This document shows positions 43,694-54,000 of a DNA stretch of 64,000 bases, in pieces (position 1 is the first letter of the stretch; each line of letters starts with the position of its first letter). The stretch is from Paenibacillus guangzhouensis. Its GTDB lineage: Bacteria; Bacillota; Bacilli; Paenibacillales; Paenibacillaceae. The stretch is from contig NZ_CP045293.1 of assembly GCF_009363075.1 (NCBI RefSeq), positions 2,728,001 through 2,792,000 of the forward strand. The letters run 5' to 3'. A program made the translations under genes and the position numbers. Under the pieces are notes generated by a model, which had not been told where the DNA came from, made no database searches, and saw nothing but the letters and a program-made list of their open reading frames with translations.

Positions 43694-44632
43694 ATGAAAT
43701 ACAGAAGACTTGGCGGAAGCGGACTTAAGGTCAGCGAGATCAGCTTGGGCAGCTGGTTAACCTATGGAGGGTATGTGGAACGTGAAAATGCGGTGAAATC
43801 GATTCAAACCGCTTATGAATTGGGGATTAATTTCTTCGATACGGCGAATGTCTATGAGAATGGTGCTGCAGAAACGTTGGTCGGCAACGTGCTAAAAGAC
43901 TACCCGCGCGAATCCTACGTATTGGCGACGAAAGCCTTCTGGCCGATGGGAGACGGTCCGAATGACCGAGGCCTGTCGCGCAAACATATTACCGAGCAAG
44001 CCCACGCCAGCTTGAAGCGACTCGGTCAGGAGTATATCGACATCTTCTATTGTCATCGGCATGACCCGGAGACGCCGCTGCATGAGACGCTCCGTGCTAT
44101 CGATGATCTGATTCGCCAAGGCAAGGTGCTGTATGCCGGCGTCAGTGAATGGCAAGCCTCTCAAATTGCGGAAGCGCTAGGCGTTGCGGATCGTTATTTG
44201 CTAGACCGTATCATCGTGAATCAACCGATTTATAACATGTTCGATCGCTACATCGAAAAAGAAATCATCCCCCTTAGCGAACGTTCCGGCATCGGTCAGG
44301 TCGTATTCTGCCCACTAGCGCAAGGTTTGCTAACAGGAAAATATACGTCCGTGGGCGGTATCCCGGAAGACAGCCGTGCTGCCCATTTGGAATGGGTTCG
44401 CCAAGGGATCACGGATGAGAAAATTGCCAAGGTGCAGCAGCTTGCAGCCATTGCTTCTGAACTCCAGATCACGGTTGGAAACTTAGCGTTGGCATGGATT
44501 CTGCGCCAAGACAATGTATCCAGCGCGCTGGTCGGGGCCAGTCGTCCGCAACAAATCACGGAAAATGCGCAAGCCTCAGGCATCGAGCTCAGTGAAGACG
44601 TTCTGAATCGGATTGAAGAAATTCTGCAATAG
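43694..44632 (+). CDS. Aldo/keto reductase (potassium-channel beta-subunit-like)
   Basis: About 312 residues from MKYRRLGGSGLKVSEISLG. The AKR tetrad is present: Asp and Tyr in NFFDTANVYENG, Lys in VLATKAFWP, His in YCHRHDPE. The NADPH region has GQVVFCPLAQGLLTGKY and SSALVGASRPQQI. It belongs to the AKR6/12-like group with aldehyde or methylglyoxal reductase activity. AAAGGTGG precedes the start; a second in-frame ATG is 12 bp upstream. Confidence 0.92.
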   Translation: MKYRRLGGSGLKVSEISLGSWLTYGGYVERENAVKSIQTAYELGINFFDTANVYENGAAETLVGNVLKDYPRESYVLATKAFWPMGDGPNDRGLSRKHITEQAHASLKRLGQEYIDIFYCHRHDPETPLHETLRAIDDLIRQGKVLYAGVSEWQASQIAEALGVADRYLLDRIIVNQPIYNMFDRYIEKEIIPLSERSGIGQVVFCPLAQGLLTGKYTSVGGIPEDSRAAHLEWVRQGITDEKIAKVQQLAAIASELQITVGNLALAWILRQDNVSSALVGASRPQQITENAQASGIELSEDVLNRIEEILQ

Positions 44633-44642
44633 ATGGAAATAG

Positions 44643-44682
44643 AGGCTGTCTCACCGACGAATCGGTTAGAGACAGCCTTTAC
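44643..44682 (+). terminator. Terminator after the aldo/keto reductase gene
   Basis: AGGCTGTCTC pairs with GAGACAGCCT (10 bp) around an inner ACCGA/TCGGT hairpin and ends in TTTA on the plus strand. Confidence 0.8.
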
Positions 44683-44709
44683 TGGAATCTGAATCTGAAT
44701 CAGTCATGA

Positions 44710-46137
44710 TTAGGACTTGATCAACTCGATATCGGGATACCGAGCACCGATGTCGTCCAACACAATCGTGTCATCCCCCTTCACATACTTGTCGAAGAAC
44801 GATAGACTGACATCGCAAATGATACGGTGGGTATAACGTATATCCGCTTCCTTCCCTATGAACAATGGTGAGTAGAGTGGGAAGTCGGTGTAACTCATAT
44901 GGTCCGTGTGTGGTATCGTTACGGAATATCCTCCCCCCGCCAACGCAAGTTGTCTGCGATGTAGCAACTCTTGCCATATGCCTTCATAGGTATCCAGCGA
45001 CATGTCAGATGGATTCTTGACGGCTTGCTGATAGTGTATTTCCGTATCCTGTGCATTCATTAACATAAAAGGTTTGCCGATGCCTTGTTCCGGGGCACGT
45101 ATTCCGTATAACCCCCCATCCATATCGATACCCGCCTTCACGCGGTCATCCTGCAATAACATCTGCATGGCCGCTGCCCCGCCGTAAGAATGGCCGAACA
45201 TACCAATCCGACTCATATCGATTGCTCCTTGAAAGCGGCTGTCCGGTATCCCTCTGTTCAGTCGCTCCAATTGATCCAACACGAATTTCACGTCACTTAC
45301 CCAGACAGGCATACGTGCGTCTAATGCGGGAATGCCGTCATCGAGCTGAGATCTGCTATATGTAACTCGGCCGTCTGGGAATACGGTAGCGGCCGCATCA
45401 TAGGTGTGATCGATCGCCGCCACGATATATCCGTGACTTGCGAGCTCCTCCACCTGAAACGTATTGCTATTACGAAATCGATCCATGCCGTGCGAGAATA
45501 CTAATAATGGCCAAGCTTGTTCCTGATCAGGCAGTAACGCTTCTAGATGCGAATGGGTCTTGACCTGCCCCAATTGCTCTAATGCAATAGCCGGAATGGA
45601 TATCGACGTACCTAGGCCAATCGCAATTTCTTGAGGGGTTGCGGTATAGGGGGCTGTCGGTTCATCGCTACCGGTCTTTGCGGGATACCAGAGCTGTACC
45701 ATCAATTCCCGGCGTATGCTTGGATCCTTGGCATATTCCTCCTGTCGCTTATCATCCGTAAAGTGAAAAGTCATCGTTCCTACAGCATAAGGTCCGGAAG
45801 GTTTATCCAATGAAAATACAGGCATAAGAATCGGCAGCGCAATCGCCACGAACATATATAATCCGAGCACCCCTCCCTTGCAAATTCGAGACACCGCAGA
45901 AGCGGACACCGTATATTTACTGGGATCGATAACAACTTGCAACAGGATCCATACGAACATCAAATATGCGGGAATCATTTGTGATCGATAACCTTCCAGT
46001 CCGATTTGCAGCGCTGTTATCACTGCAGCAACGCCGATGAGCATGACATTGCCTGGAGACCCTCCCCTCCGAAAAAATAGCAATCGGACTAAAATTAAAA
46101 AATGAACGATGATAACGATAAACTCCATCGTCCGCAT
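44710..46137 (-). CDS. Membrane-anchored alpha/beta hydrolase (PAF-acetylhydrolase-like)
   Basis: A 475-residue protein with four N-terminal membrane segments (to about residue 117) followed by an alpha/beta hydrolase domain with the nucleophile elbow IGMFGHSYGGAAAMQML and the VAAIDHTYDAA strand; the catalytic Asp is likely in GIDMDGGLYG and the His in IPHTDHMSY. The layout resembles platelet-activating-factor acetylhydrolase-type serine esterases that are extracellular and membrane-bound. A TetR-like palindrome lies in its promoter. AAAGGAGAGG precedes the ATG. Confidence 0.8.
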   Translation of the reverse strand: MRTMEFIVIIVHFLILVRLLFFRRGGSPGNVMLIGVAAVITALQIGLEGYRSQMIPAYLMFVWILLQVVIDPSKYTVSASAVSRICKGGVLGLYMFVAIALPILMPVFSLDKPSGPYAVGTMTFHFTDDKRQEEYAKDPSIRRELMVQLWYPAKTGSDEPTAPYTATPQEIAIGLGTSISIPAIALEQLGQVKTHSHLEALLPDQEQAWPLLVFSHGMDRFRNSNTFQVEELASHGYIVAAIDHTYDAAATVFPDGRVTYSRSQLDDGIPALDARMPVWVSDVKFVLDQLERLNRGIPDSRFQGAIDMSRIGMFGHSYGGAAAMQMLLQDDRVKAGIDMDGGLYGIRAPEQGIGKPFMLMNAQDTEIHYQQAVKNPSDMSLDTYEGIWQELLHRRQLALAGGGYSVTIPHTDHMSYTDFPLYSPLFIGKEADIRYTHRIICDVSLSFFDKYVKGDDTIVLDDIGARYPDIELIKS

Positions 46138-46177
46138 GCGGTTCCTCTCCTTTCTATCAACGAACTTTTAATCTATA

Positions 46178-46194
46178 ACCGACAGACTGTCGGT
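46178..46194 (-). promoter_or_regulatory. Palindromic operator upstream of the hydrolase gene
   Basis: ACCGACAG-A-CTGTCGGT is a perfect 17-bp palindrome located between a TTAAAATAT stretch and a TTATAGAT -10-like sequence on the minus strand, 41 bp before the start codon. It looks like a TetR-family site, but it differs from the operator of the neighbouring TetR gene, and no other TetR gene is nearby. Confidence 0.55.
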
Positions 46195-46269
46195 CTAGTT
46201 ATATTTTAACATTATCATCATTGCCGAAGCAAGATGACCTTTGATGACTCGACTTCCCTAACTGCACAA

Positions 46270-46304
46270 CAAAGAACGTTAGGCAGTGTGCCTAACGTTC
46301 TTAC
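46270..46304. terminator. Terminator between TetR and hydrolase genes
   Basis: GAACGTTAGGCA-GTG-TGCCTAACGTTC is a perfect 12-bp hairpin with T-rich flanks on the minus strand (TTTGTTG), 30 bp after the TetR stop codon. Confidence 0.8.
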
Positions 46305-46333
46305 ATAACAAGCGTAATTACCCAAAATCAGTC

Positions 46334-46906
46334 TTATCCAACTAATTTCTTAATTAGTTTTTTCACCGCATTCTTTTTTTCTTCCAGCTTAGCAGCCTCC
46401 CATTCGAAGATGCCAGGGTCTAACATAAAATTAACGGCAGTCAATAAAAATTCAGCCGTTTCTTGTGGGTGTTCAACTTTAAAACTTCCTTCTTTCGTTC
46501 CCTCAGCTAAGATTCGCGACAAATATGGCGTTATGCCATGAATTTTTTTAACGAGAAATTTTTGATGGATCCAAGCATTATTTTCGTGGTGAAGAACATC
46601 CGCGACTTTGGGATGAAGTGTCGAAGTGAACAATATTGCATTTACTTTTTCGGCCCAAGACAAATGAACATCCTCATCAATGGTTTGAATATGCTCCTCG
46701 TGGATGACCATAAATCGATCAATCAGCGCGACCATAATGTCTTCTTTCGTTTTGAAATAATAATAGAACGTGCCTTGCGCCACGCCGACTTTTTTGACGA
46801 TATCACTTACTGCTGTATTTTCGTAACCCTTAATGGCAAACAGTTCTAATGAGGCATCCATAATTTCTGCTTTTCGCTCTTCAGGATTTTTGGATATTCT
46901 GGCCAT
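46334..46906 (-). CDS. TetR/AcrR-family regulator
   Basis: About 190 residues from MARISKNPEERKAEI, with AAGAAGGAT upstream. The N-terminal helix-turn-helix (NTAVSDIVKKVGVAQGTFYYYFKTKEDI) is classical; the C-terminal ligand domain is diverse, with a Lys-rich end. It is divergent from an MFS pump gene, with paired GACT-containing palindromes between, so it very probably represses the pump. Confidence 0.9.
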   Translation of the reverse strand: MARISKNPEERKAEIMDASLELFAIKGYENTAVSDIVKKVGVAQGTFYYYFKTKEDIMVALIDRFMVIHEEHIQTIDEDVHLSWAEKVNAILFTSTLHPKVADVLHHENNAWIHQKFLVKKIHGITPYLSRILAEGTKEGSFKVEHPQETAEFLLTAVNFMLDPGIFEWEAAKLEEKKNAVKKLIKKLVG

Positions 46907-46955
46907 GTATATCCTTCTTTCGACTAATGTCATCATTCAAATTTAATATTAAATC

Positions 46956-47012
46956 TTGACTGACTCAAAGTCAATGATGTAAGATGCGTTATACTGACTA
47001 GTAGTCAGTCAA
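46956..47012. promoter_or_regulatory. TetR operators in the TetR/MFS divergent promoter
   Basis: A perfect palindrome ACTGACT-AGT-AGTCAGT is at 46993-47009. TTGACTGACT (46956-46965) and AGTCAGTCAA (47003-47012) are inverted copies of the same half-site, and a further AGTCAA is at 46969-46974. TATACT at 46990-46995 may be the MFS -10 box, inside the first operator. Confidence 0.6.
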
Positions 47013-47032
47013 TTAATTTGTGGAGGGTCATT

Positions 47033-48208
47033 ATGAAATTACGAATTATTTTATATCTAATAGGATTGAGCGCATTTGTTGCCTCATTGGGACAAAACTT
47101 GTACAACCCGTTGCTTCTCCAAGTCCAAGAAAAGCTGCATACAACGAGTTATTTGATTAGTCTGTCCGTCTCTTTGTTTACTTTGGCCCTAGCCATCATG
47201 CAGATCGTATACGGACCATTAGCGGATAAGAAAGGGAGAAAATCGGTTCTCATACCATCCATTATGTTGTATATCGTCGCATCGATCGGTTGCGCATACG
47301 CTCCATCCATCGGTTTATTGCTATTCTTTCGTGTTCTACAGGGAATCGGTGCTGCGGCTGTTCCCGTTGTAGCTGCGGCTGTGATCGGCGATCTATTTCA
47401 TGGGAAAGCCCTCAAACAAGGCATGGCAACTTACCAATTGCTGCTCATGCTTGCTCCTGCGCTAGGGCCGTTAATTGGAGGCATCATCGGGGGGCGGTTC
47501 GGTTATGGCGCAACCTTCCTATGTTTGGGAGCAATCAGCTTGTTATTGCTAATCGCGAACATGATTTTGTTACCAGAGACAATGCCTGAAAATTCAGGCC
47601 CGAAACATGGCAGCGCTCAGAATTTTTCTTTAATTTTCAAGAATTCAACGAGTGTAGTGATTTTAATCTTCGGATTTATTCAATTCATGATCTATTTCGT
47701 ATATTTGACCTTTATACCTCAGATTCTAAGCAATCATTACTTATTCAAGCCTGCGAAGACTGGCGTCATCCTACTTGTTATGTCCTTCGCAACCATTATC
47801 AGCGTGAAGCTTGGGGGAGGGATGTTGAACCAGTTAGGTGCTCGAAAAAGCCTGATTTACGGATTTTCACTGCATGCATTATCCGTTATTATGTTTGCTT
47901 TCACAGCTCAAATCTCGCTTTCATTCCTCGTTATTGATGTTTGTCTTTTTGGTTTTATGATGGGACTGACAGGTTCCATACCTACCACTCTTCTTACGGA
48001 GCTGTTTCCAGAGGAAAGGGCTACAGCGATTGGGGTGTTCAATTTCATCCGTTATCTTGGTATGGCGGTAGGTCCGATGATCGGTACCCTGTTGTATTCC
48101 GGCGGGAGTATTATACCGCTCTTCCTGACTTGCAGTATTGCTTTTGTAGCAGCGATTGTCTGGGGGATTAAGTTAATGTCCAACGATCCGGTACAAGAGG
48201 CATCTTAA
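47033..48208 (+). CDS. MFS drug exporter (DHA1-like, 12 TM)
   Basis: About 391 residues from the ATG at 47033 behind TGGAGGGTC. Twelve membrane segments are visible, with motif A YGPLADKKGRKSVLIPS and the motif C-like APALGPLIGGIIGGRFG, typical of the DHA1 antiporters (Bcr/CflA-like). It would export small toxic compounds. It is divergent from the TetR gene. The 170 bp after it (48209-48382) show no feature that I can support. Confidence 0.92.
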   Translation: MKLRIILYLIGLSAFVASLGQNLYNPLLLQVQEKLHTTSYLISLSVSLFTLALAIMQIVYGPLADKKGRKSVLIPSIMLYIVASIGCAYAPSIGLLLFFRVLQGIGAAAVPVVAAAVIGDLFHGKALKQGMATYQLLLMLAPALGPLIGGIIGGRFGYGATFLCLGAISLLLLIANMILLPETMPENSGPKHGSAQNFSLIFKNSTSVVILIFGFIQFMIYFVYLTFIPQILSNHYLFKPAKTGVILLVMSFATIISVKLGGGMLNQLGARKSLIYGFSLHALSVIMFAFTAQISLSFLVIDVCLFGFMMGLTGSIPTTLLTELFPEERATAIGVFNFIRYLGMAVGPMIGTLLYSGGSIIPLFLTCSIAFVAAIVWGIKLMSNDPVQEAS

Positions 48209-48382
48209 AATAGATCTCGTTCATTGCAATATATGTCTTGTCTATTCAGCTTCCTGGTATGATATCACGATGTCCTCGAACAGGGGGACTTGCAAAGTAG
48301 TTGATATGCTCCAGCGAAGCTCAAAGCAAGACGCGTAGAAGCTCCCTCAGCCTATTAGCCACGAGAACTTCTAATTATGAAT

Positions 48383-49294
48383 TCACGCGTCCAAATTATG
48401 GATAACTAAAGAAACGAAATCATTAATAAACTTCTCCAGATGCTCCTTTCTTCTGGAGCCTAGCAAAATTGAATTTGCTGAAGAAATCTCCGACACATCC
48501 ACTTTGGTAAGAACACCCTGTTTAAATAAAGGTTCAGCTACGAGTGAAGAAACAAAGCTTACGCCATAACCAGCCATTACAGCATGAATCGTCTCATTCA
48601 GTCCATTAAATTGCAATTCAATTTTGGGAGGCGTGATCTGCTGCTCCTTGCATAGCTGAAATAATCTTTCTCTCGCTGCACTTCCCTCTTCTCTCATAAT
48701 AAACGGCTCAGATGCAATTTCGCTAAGTGTAACCTTTTGCGTTGAATACTTATGTCCGGGGGCTACTGCGAACAAATACTTATCCCTGTAAAGCACTCTC
48801 TGTTCGAATACATCTGAATCCGGGAAGGGCACGCCAATGTCGCTATAGATCGCGATATCCGCCTCAAAGTTGATTAATTTTTCAATCGCATCATGAGAGT
48901 TGGTCGTTGTAATTTGTACTTCCACGTTAGAGAATCTTTGTTTAAATAAAGATGCCCACTTCGGAATGAGAACACTCGTAGCAAGATAATTTCCAGCAAT
49001 CCGTAATTTCCCTTCAGGATAGTTATGATGGTCGTTGATTATACCCTGAATCTGCTCTTCGATACTAAATAATTTCTCCAGCGGAATAATCAGCTTCTTT
49101 CCTAATGGCGTAAGAACCAGACTTCTGCCCTGAATTTGCAATAATGTAATATCGTTTTCTTTTTCAAATTTGCGTATTTGCGCCGATATGGCTGGTTGGC
49201 TGATATGTAGTTTCTCTGAAGCTTTCGTTACACTGCCGGTTAACGCAACATAATAAAATAATCTAAGCACATGAAGGTTCAACTGTATCGCCAC
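48383..49294 (-). CDS. LysR-family transcriptional regulator
   Basis: A 303-residue regulator: N-terminal helix-turn-helix (LTGSVTKASEKLHISQPAISAQIRKFE), a linker helix and a substrate-binding domain (about residues 90-300) with KLRIAGNYLATSVLIPKW. The start is a GTG with no strong ribosome binding site. It lies opposite the histidine phosphatase gene, so autoregulation through the 97-bp gap is likely, but the target is not known. Confidence 0.9.
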   Translation of the reverse strand: MAIQLNLHVLRLFYYVALTGSVTKASEKLHISQPAISAQIRKFEKENDITLLQIQGRSLVLTPLGKKLIIPLEKLFSIEEQIQGIINDHHNYPEGKLRIAGNYLATSVLIPKWASLFKQRFSNVEVQITTTNSHDAIEKLINFEADIAIYSDIGVPFPDSDVFEQRVLYRDKYLFAVAPGHKYSTQKVTLSEIASEPFIMREEGSAARERLFQLCKEQQITPPKIELQFNGLNETIHAVMAGYGVSFVSSLVAEPLFKQGVLTKVDVSEISSANSILLGSRRKEHLEKFINDFVSLVIHNLDA

Positions 49295-49391
49295 CTATAA
49301 TGTTCATCTATGTATCTTAAATATTATATATTATCCGTTTATACATCCACTCATTATACTAGACTTACATTTCAATTAGGAGGAATACAGG

Positions 49392-50009
49392 ATGGCAACG
49401 ACGTTATATTTGACCCGTCACGGACAAACCGAATGGAATCTGGTGCAAAAGATGCAGGGGCATCAGGACTCTCCCCTTACACAATCCGGGGTTCAACAAG
49501 CCGAGTGGTTAGGAGAACGGTTATCTAACGTTCCATTCGACTCGATATATTGCAGCTCCAGTCCCCGAGCGATAACCACGGCAGGTATCATCTCAGGAAA
49601 TCGGTCTACTGAGATCGTGAAACTTGATGCACTAAAGGAAATCAACATGGGACTATGGGAAGGCCAGCATATCAATCAAATTACGCAAGATTTCCCTACG
49701 CAATATAGACAATTTTTCAATGAGCCTCATTTATACGAGCCCACGGGTCAAGGGGAGACCTATAATCAATTAATGAATCGAGCGCTTCCTGCGCTCCAAG
49801 ATATCCTAACGAGACATCAGGGTCAACAAATCCTTATTGTAACTCACAGGATCACGTTAAAAGCGATTATGAGCTATTTTATGAAAAAACAGCTGCATGA
49901 AATCGGGACCATGCCCGACATTCACCCAACTGCGCTATGCAAAGTTACGATTCATCATGATGTCTTGAGCGTAGATTTATATGGTGATACCGCTCATTAC
50001 CGGGAATAA
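49392..50009 (+). CDS. Histidine phosphatase family protein
   Basis: A 205-residue phosphatase of the phosphoglycerate-mutase-like family: LTRHGQTEWNLVQKMQG with the catalytic His, YCSSSPRAITTA with Arg, ALKEINMGLWEGQHI and IVTHRITLKAI with the second His. The substrate may be a phosphosugar or a cobalamin intermediate; it cannot be told from sequence. TTAGGAGGAATACAGG precedes the ATG. Confidence 0.9.
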   Translation: MATTLYLTRHGQTEWNLVQKMQGHQDSPLTQSGVQQAEWLGERLSNVPFDSIYCSSSPRAITTAGIISGNRSTEIVKLDALKEINMGLWEGQHINQITQDFPTQYRQFFNEPHLYEPTGQGETYNQLMNRALPALQDILTRHQGQQILIVTHRITLKAIMSYFMKKQLHEIGTMPDIHPTALCKVTIHHDVLSVDLYGDTAHYRE

Positions 50010-50110
50010 TCGATGCTTTCTCAGCGATTCATTTATTGGGTATATGAATTCGTTTACCCAATCTCGAAAGAAACCGCGCTATACAGCAGTAACAATCCCA
50101 TCAAGAAAAG

Positions 50111-50156
50111 AACAAGCCATCCCCTTCGTCGTTCTCCGGGGTGGCTTGTTCACTTA
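50111..50156. terminator. Terminator between converging genes
   Basis: AACAAGCCA(T)CCCC pairs with GGGG(T)GGCTTGTT, leaving a 13-base loop, between the histidine phosphatase and the amidohydrolase genes. The T-tract is modest (CACTTATTC). Confidence 0.7.
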
Positions 50157-50197
50157 TTCTTCAATCCCTCAGTCAGACTTTGCCGACGCCGCTGTTC

Positions 50198-51073
50198 TCA
50201 GAGCGCTGCAATTCGCTGCTGAATCCGAGGGAACAGTCTTATGGCATTCTCGTAAAATACGTTCTCGTGGTGCTGCTCCGGCACGAGCCGGCGGACGAAT
50301 TCCGCATACAGGTCAATCGGCGCGAGCGGCCAGTCGGTTCCGAACAGCATTTTCTCATAATGATCAGAGTATACTAGTGCTCTGCGGAAGTGATCCATGA
50401 ATAGGGGTTCATTCATGAACCGCTCAAAATGAGGGCGATCACCGACGACGAGGCCTGACAAATCGGCATAGACATTCGGATTCTTAGCCACGACTTCGGC
50501 AGCGTCCATCACCCAAGGATCGCCTAAATGACAGATCATAAAGTTCACGTCTCGCTGCTGGTAGGCCAAATCGTCCACGGTGAGCGGATGCGAATATTTG
50601 AGCAATCCATTCTTGGAGTACGTATCACCGGTATGAATGACCACCGGCATACTGTAAGTAGCAGCCAGCTCATAGATCGGGGTATAGATTTTATCATAAA
50701 CATAATGGTGATAGTACCCGGCATACAGTTTTATTCCTGCGACCTCGGGTGCCTTTAGCCGCGCTTCGATGCGGTCCAGCTCCTCTTGCGCGTCCTTCCC
50801 GGTGAGCCTATTCGGATTGACGCCCACACATTCCATGAGGAACGGCGGAACGCTTTCTTCCAGGTTAAGACCCATCGGATTGGGTGAGGTAGAGTCGGGA
50901 AAAGCCCCTCTACTCTGTTCCGTAACCCCCATGCCTATGCCAAGAATGACGTCGTTCTTGTCAAACTCGGCCTTAAGTCCAGCAGCCGAATAATCGACTT
51001 TGGACAGCTCCCGCGCCGTCTGGTGAAAGCTATCAATATCCGACAGATGAATATGAATGTCAATGATGGGCAT
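50198..51073 (-). CDS. Amidohydrolase family protein (TIM-barrel, metal-dependent)
   Basis: About 291 residues from MPIIDIHIHLSDIDSF behind AGGAGAATTCTG. The metal ligands His-x-His (DIHIHL), VVIHTGDT, ICHLGDPW and LLFGTDWP are present, as in the amidohydrolase-2 superfamily (ACMS decarboxylase-like). The substrate is unknown. It overlaps the end of the upstream GNAT fusion gene by 14 bp, so the two are probably one unit. Confidence 0.85.
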   Translation of the reverse strand: MPIIDIHIHLSDIDSFHQTARELSKVDYSAAGLKAEFDKNDVILGIGMGVTEQSRGAFPDSTSPNPMGLNLEESVPPFLMECVGVNPNRLTGKDAQEELDRIEARLKAPEVAGIKLYAGYYHHYVYDKIYTPIYELAATYSMPVVIHTGDTYSKNGLLKYSHPLTVDDLAYQQRDVNFMICHLGDPWVMDAAEVVAKNPNVYADLSGLVVGDRPHFERFMNEPLFMDHFRRALVYSDHYEKMLFGTDWPLAPIDLYAEFVRRLVPEQHHENVFYENAIRLFPRIQQRIAAL

Positions 51074-54000
51074 CAGAATTCTCCTTCTCGTCAGTAGGAT
51101 TGGCAAAGGTCAGCTTAAGCAGGTCACGTAGATCTTCTCGTTGCAACGTAGTCTCCCCAAAAATCAGGAAGGTCGGCTGAGTCCAAGCGGTTTCTCCATT
51201 CCGAAGTGGAAGTTGATGATTGACACCATAACTGAACACCTGATTGTTCACATAGGCATAAGCCTTCTGATCGGGGTGATGATTGATGAGATGAAGCGTG
51301 TCCTTACTCGAAGCCGCACCGATTCGTAAGAGCCCCTTGGGCTCGAGATCGCCTTCCAACTTCCCAAGAAGAAATTTGCCTTCTTCGGGCAGCTCCATCC
51401 ATCCTTCCGAGAAGACAGGTGAAGGCTTGAAATAATAATTATCGGCTAGACTGAACTGCGGCATAACCATCCCGCTTCTATTGTTCACCGAATGCAGCAC
51501 GCAAAGGACAGGCACGCCAGGCAGCATAAGGTAATGTTGGTTGATCGCAAGCCCTCGGTTGGCTTCCTGCTTCTCGATGGAAGTGGTGATTCGGAGCCCC
51601 TTCCACACGTTGCCGTGGATATCCTTGTACTCCGCCCAATCCATGCTTCTTGGCTCCTGTTGTCGGCTGAACCCGCTGATGCCAGGAATCTCGGTACCAA
51701 GTCCTCCGTACCACGGATTCCACCAGGAACGTGGGACCGCTTCTGGGTAAGAGCTGTCAAGCCATTCTTCCCCTTGATACGTTAGGGAATGCACGCAGCT
51801 TCCGAATGCAGGTGCAGCCGCAATAGCGATCACGCCGTTGCTTATCGTGTAAATGGGACCAACCGGTCCTTCATCCATTTCACAAGCGACGGTTGATTCC
51901 GTCTGAGGCAACCACAGACCAGACCGCTCCTGAATGCGATCCTCACCATGATATACAGCCCGAATCTTCCTAGCGGATCTGTGATGAAGATGTTGTGATT
52001 CCAATGGTTCGGGTATAAATTCGAAGCGTGCGGAGCGTAAATCCTGCTCTCGTCTGAGATCCATGTCAGCGATCATCCGCTCCACTCCGTCATCGTTCTG
52101 CACGAACAGTTCAATGTCTCCTGCAAGCGGAATCATCTTCCGTTCGATTAGTTCCACCTGAAGTGTCCCCATGGCGAACGGATTTCCGCCGCCGAGCGTT
52201 AATGCAAGATGATCATCCAGCACGGGGATGACCTTATCCCGCTGCTTCCTTGCGAAGGAGCGGAAATCCGACCAATGGGTGAACGTATTCAGCGCAAACA
52301 CCGTTGTCTTCGTTCGCACGACTTCTCCGGCAGCAATTTGGCCAACAGGATGCTCAAGACCGAGCGTATACTCTGGTCGAAGCAGTCTCAGTGAAGCGTC
52401 CCAGCAGATTCCGCACGTCACGTTGTCTTCCTTGCAGAACAGCCAATTCTCCGTGATTTGTGCGCTATCCCAATGACTCGGATCGCTGGCATAATTGTCG
52501 CCCATGTCTACGTATCGGCCCTGGTATGGCAGGATGAGCCGCTTGCCGAAGAAGCCGAAATTCGTTAGCGCGTACATATTCTCTTCGAGCGCTTGTCCGC
52601 TGTTATTACAGATTTCGTTATGAAACTCGGCGATTCCATTTGCGTGCAGCTTGACCACCGTTTTGATCTCTACGCCTGGGAATTCTTCCGACACATAGAT
52701 GGCTTCGAGCACCTGGCTATCGCTTTCCGAATAAATCTTCACTTCACTTGCCTGCTTCTTGGAGAATTCTTCAACGAACGGCTTACCTAGCTTCGGATAG
52801 GTCCACCAGAAGTTGTGGCTGGATCCCGGATATTCGATCCACATATTGTTGTCGATCTTGTTGAGATGGAGGGAAAATGCGCCGTTCACGGCAACCCACT
52901 GATCTCCGTCCTCCCCTCCATAGCGTCCATACCTTCCTTTCACGAGGATAGATAGTTTGCTTGTGAAAGAGACTGCGCTCTCGCCCACTGGCATGGCTGT
53001 CACTTCAATATCGTGTGAGTAAAGCCCATAAGTTCGCAGGGTGAAGGGAACACGAATCGAGGTTTTGCTCTTCGCCGGAACCTTGAATCTTACCTCACGG
53101 TTCGTCCATTCCAAGCACGCATCCTCAGGCAAATCGAAGGCAAAATCCGCTTCCGAGGTGAAATTATTCTCCACGTTCAGATACAGTTCGGCCGGCGTGC
53201 CCGGATACAGCTCACGGGTTGGGAGCACCATTTTCATCTTGAGCGGGAATTTAGGCGCGACACCTATACGGAACTCTGCGCGTCTACCGCCGATGATCCA
53301 TTCGCTCTTCACGACAGGATGGGTCTTTTTCGCATTCTGTTCCTCCCGAACGGGATTCAGCTCGAACTCGCCTTCCACGATGACCGTTTCGCCTGGAGCA
53401 AGCGTTGGCGCAGTGTCTATGGCAAATCGAATATTCTTATCGTCCCGGCCTTTGATCTCAATCGACAGCTCCGATGCCGAGCGATTCTTGATATGGTAGC
53501 GAATCTTGTATATGGAGCCGAACACAAGATCATGGTCATCGATCTCCGTGAAGATTTCATAGTCAGGCGTGTCAAGCGCGGTCAAACCGCGACCGCTCTT
53601 CTCAAATTCTGCTCGCAAGAACAGCTCGCCCTTTTGCCACGTATAATCGAAAAAATCAAAGCCGCGTTCCCGGTGGCCATCCGGTTCAATGACAAGTTCG
53701 CGTGTGCTGTCTGCATACCAATCAAGTTCCTCGAAATAGGGTGCAAGGGCATCGGTCTGCAGAACAGTAGGGATGAAGTTCATCAGGTGGACGTAATCAT
53801 CACTTTTCTCCCAAAAGAATCCGCATTTCTTATACATTGGCACGGCCTTCGTATTCCCCGGCCAAGTGAACAAATCAAGGCGAGGCCAACCGGCTTCAAC
53901 GGTTTTGCGGACGGCGTTCAATATCAAATTGCGACCGACCTTGTAACCGTGATAATCGGGGCGCACATTGAGCAGCGGTACATACAACGCCCCTTCGTCA

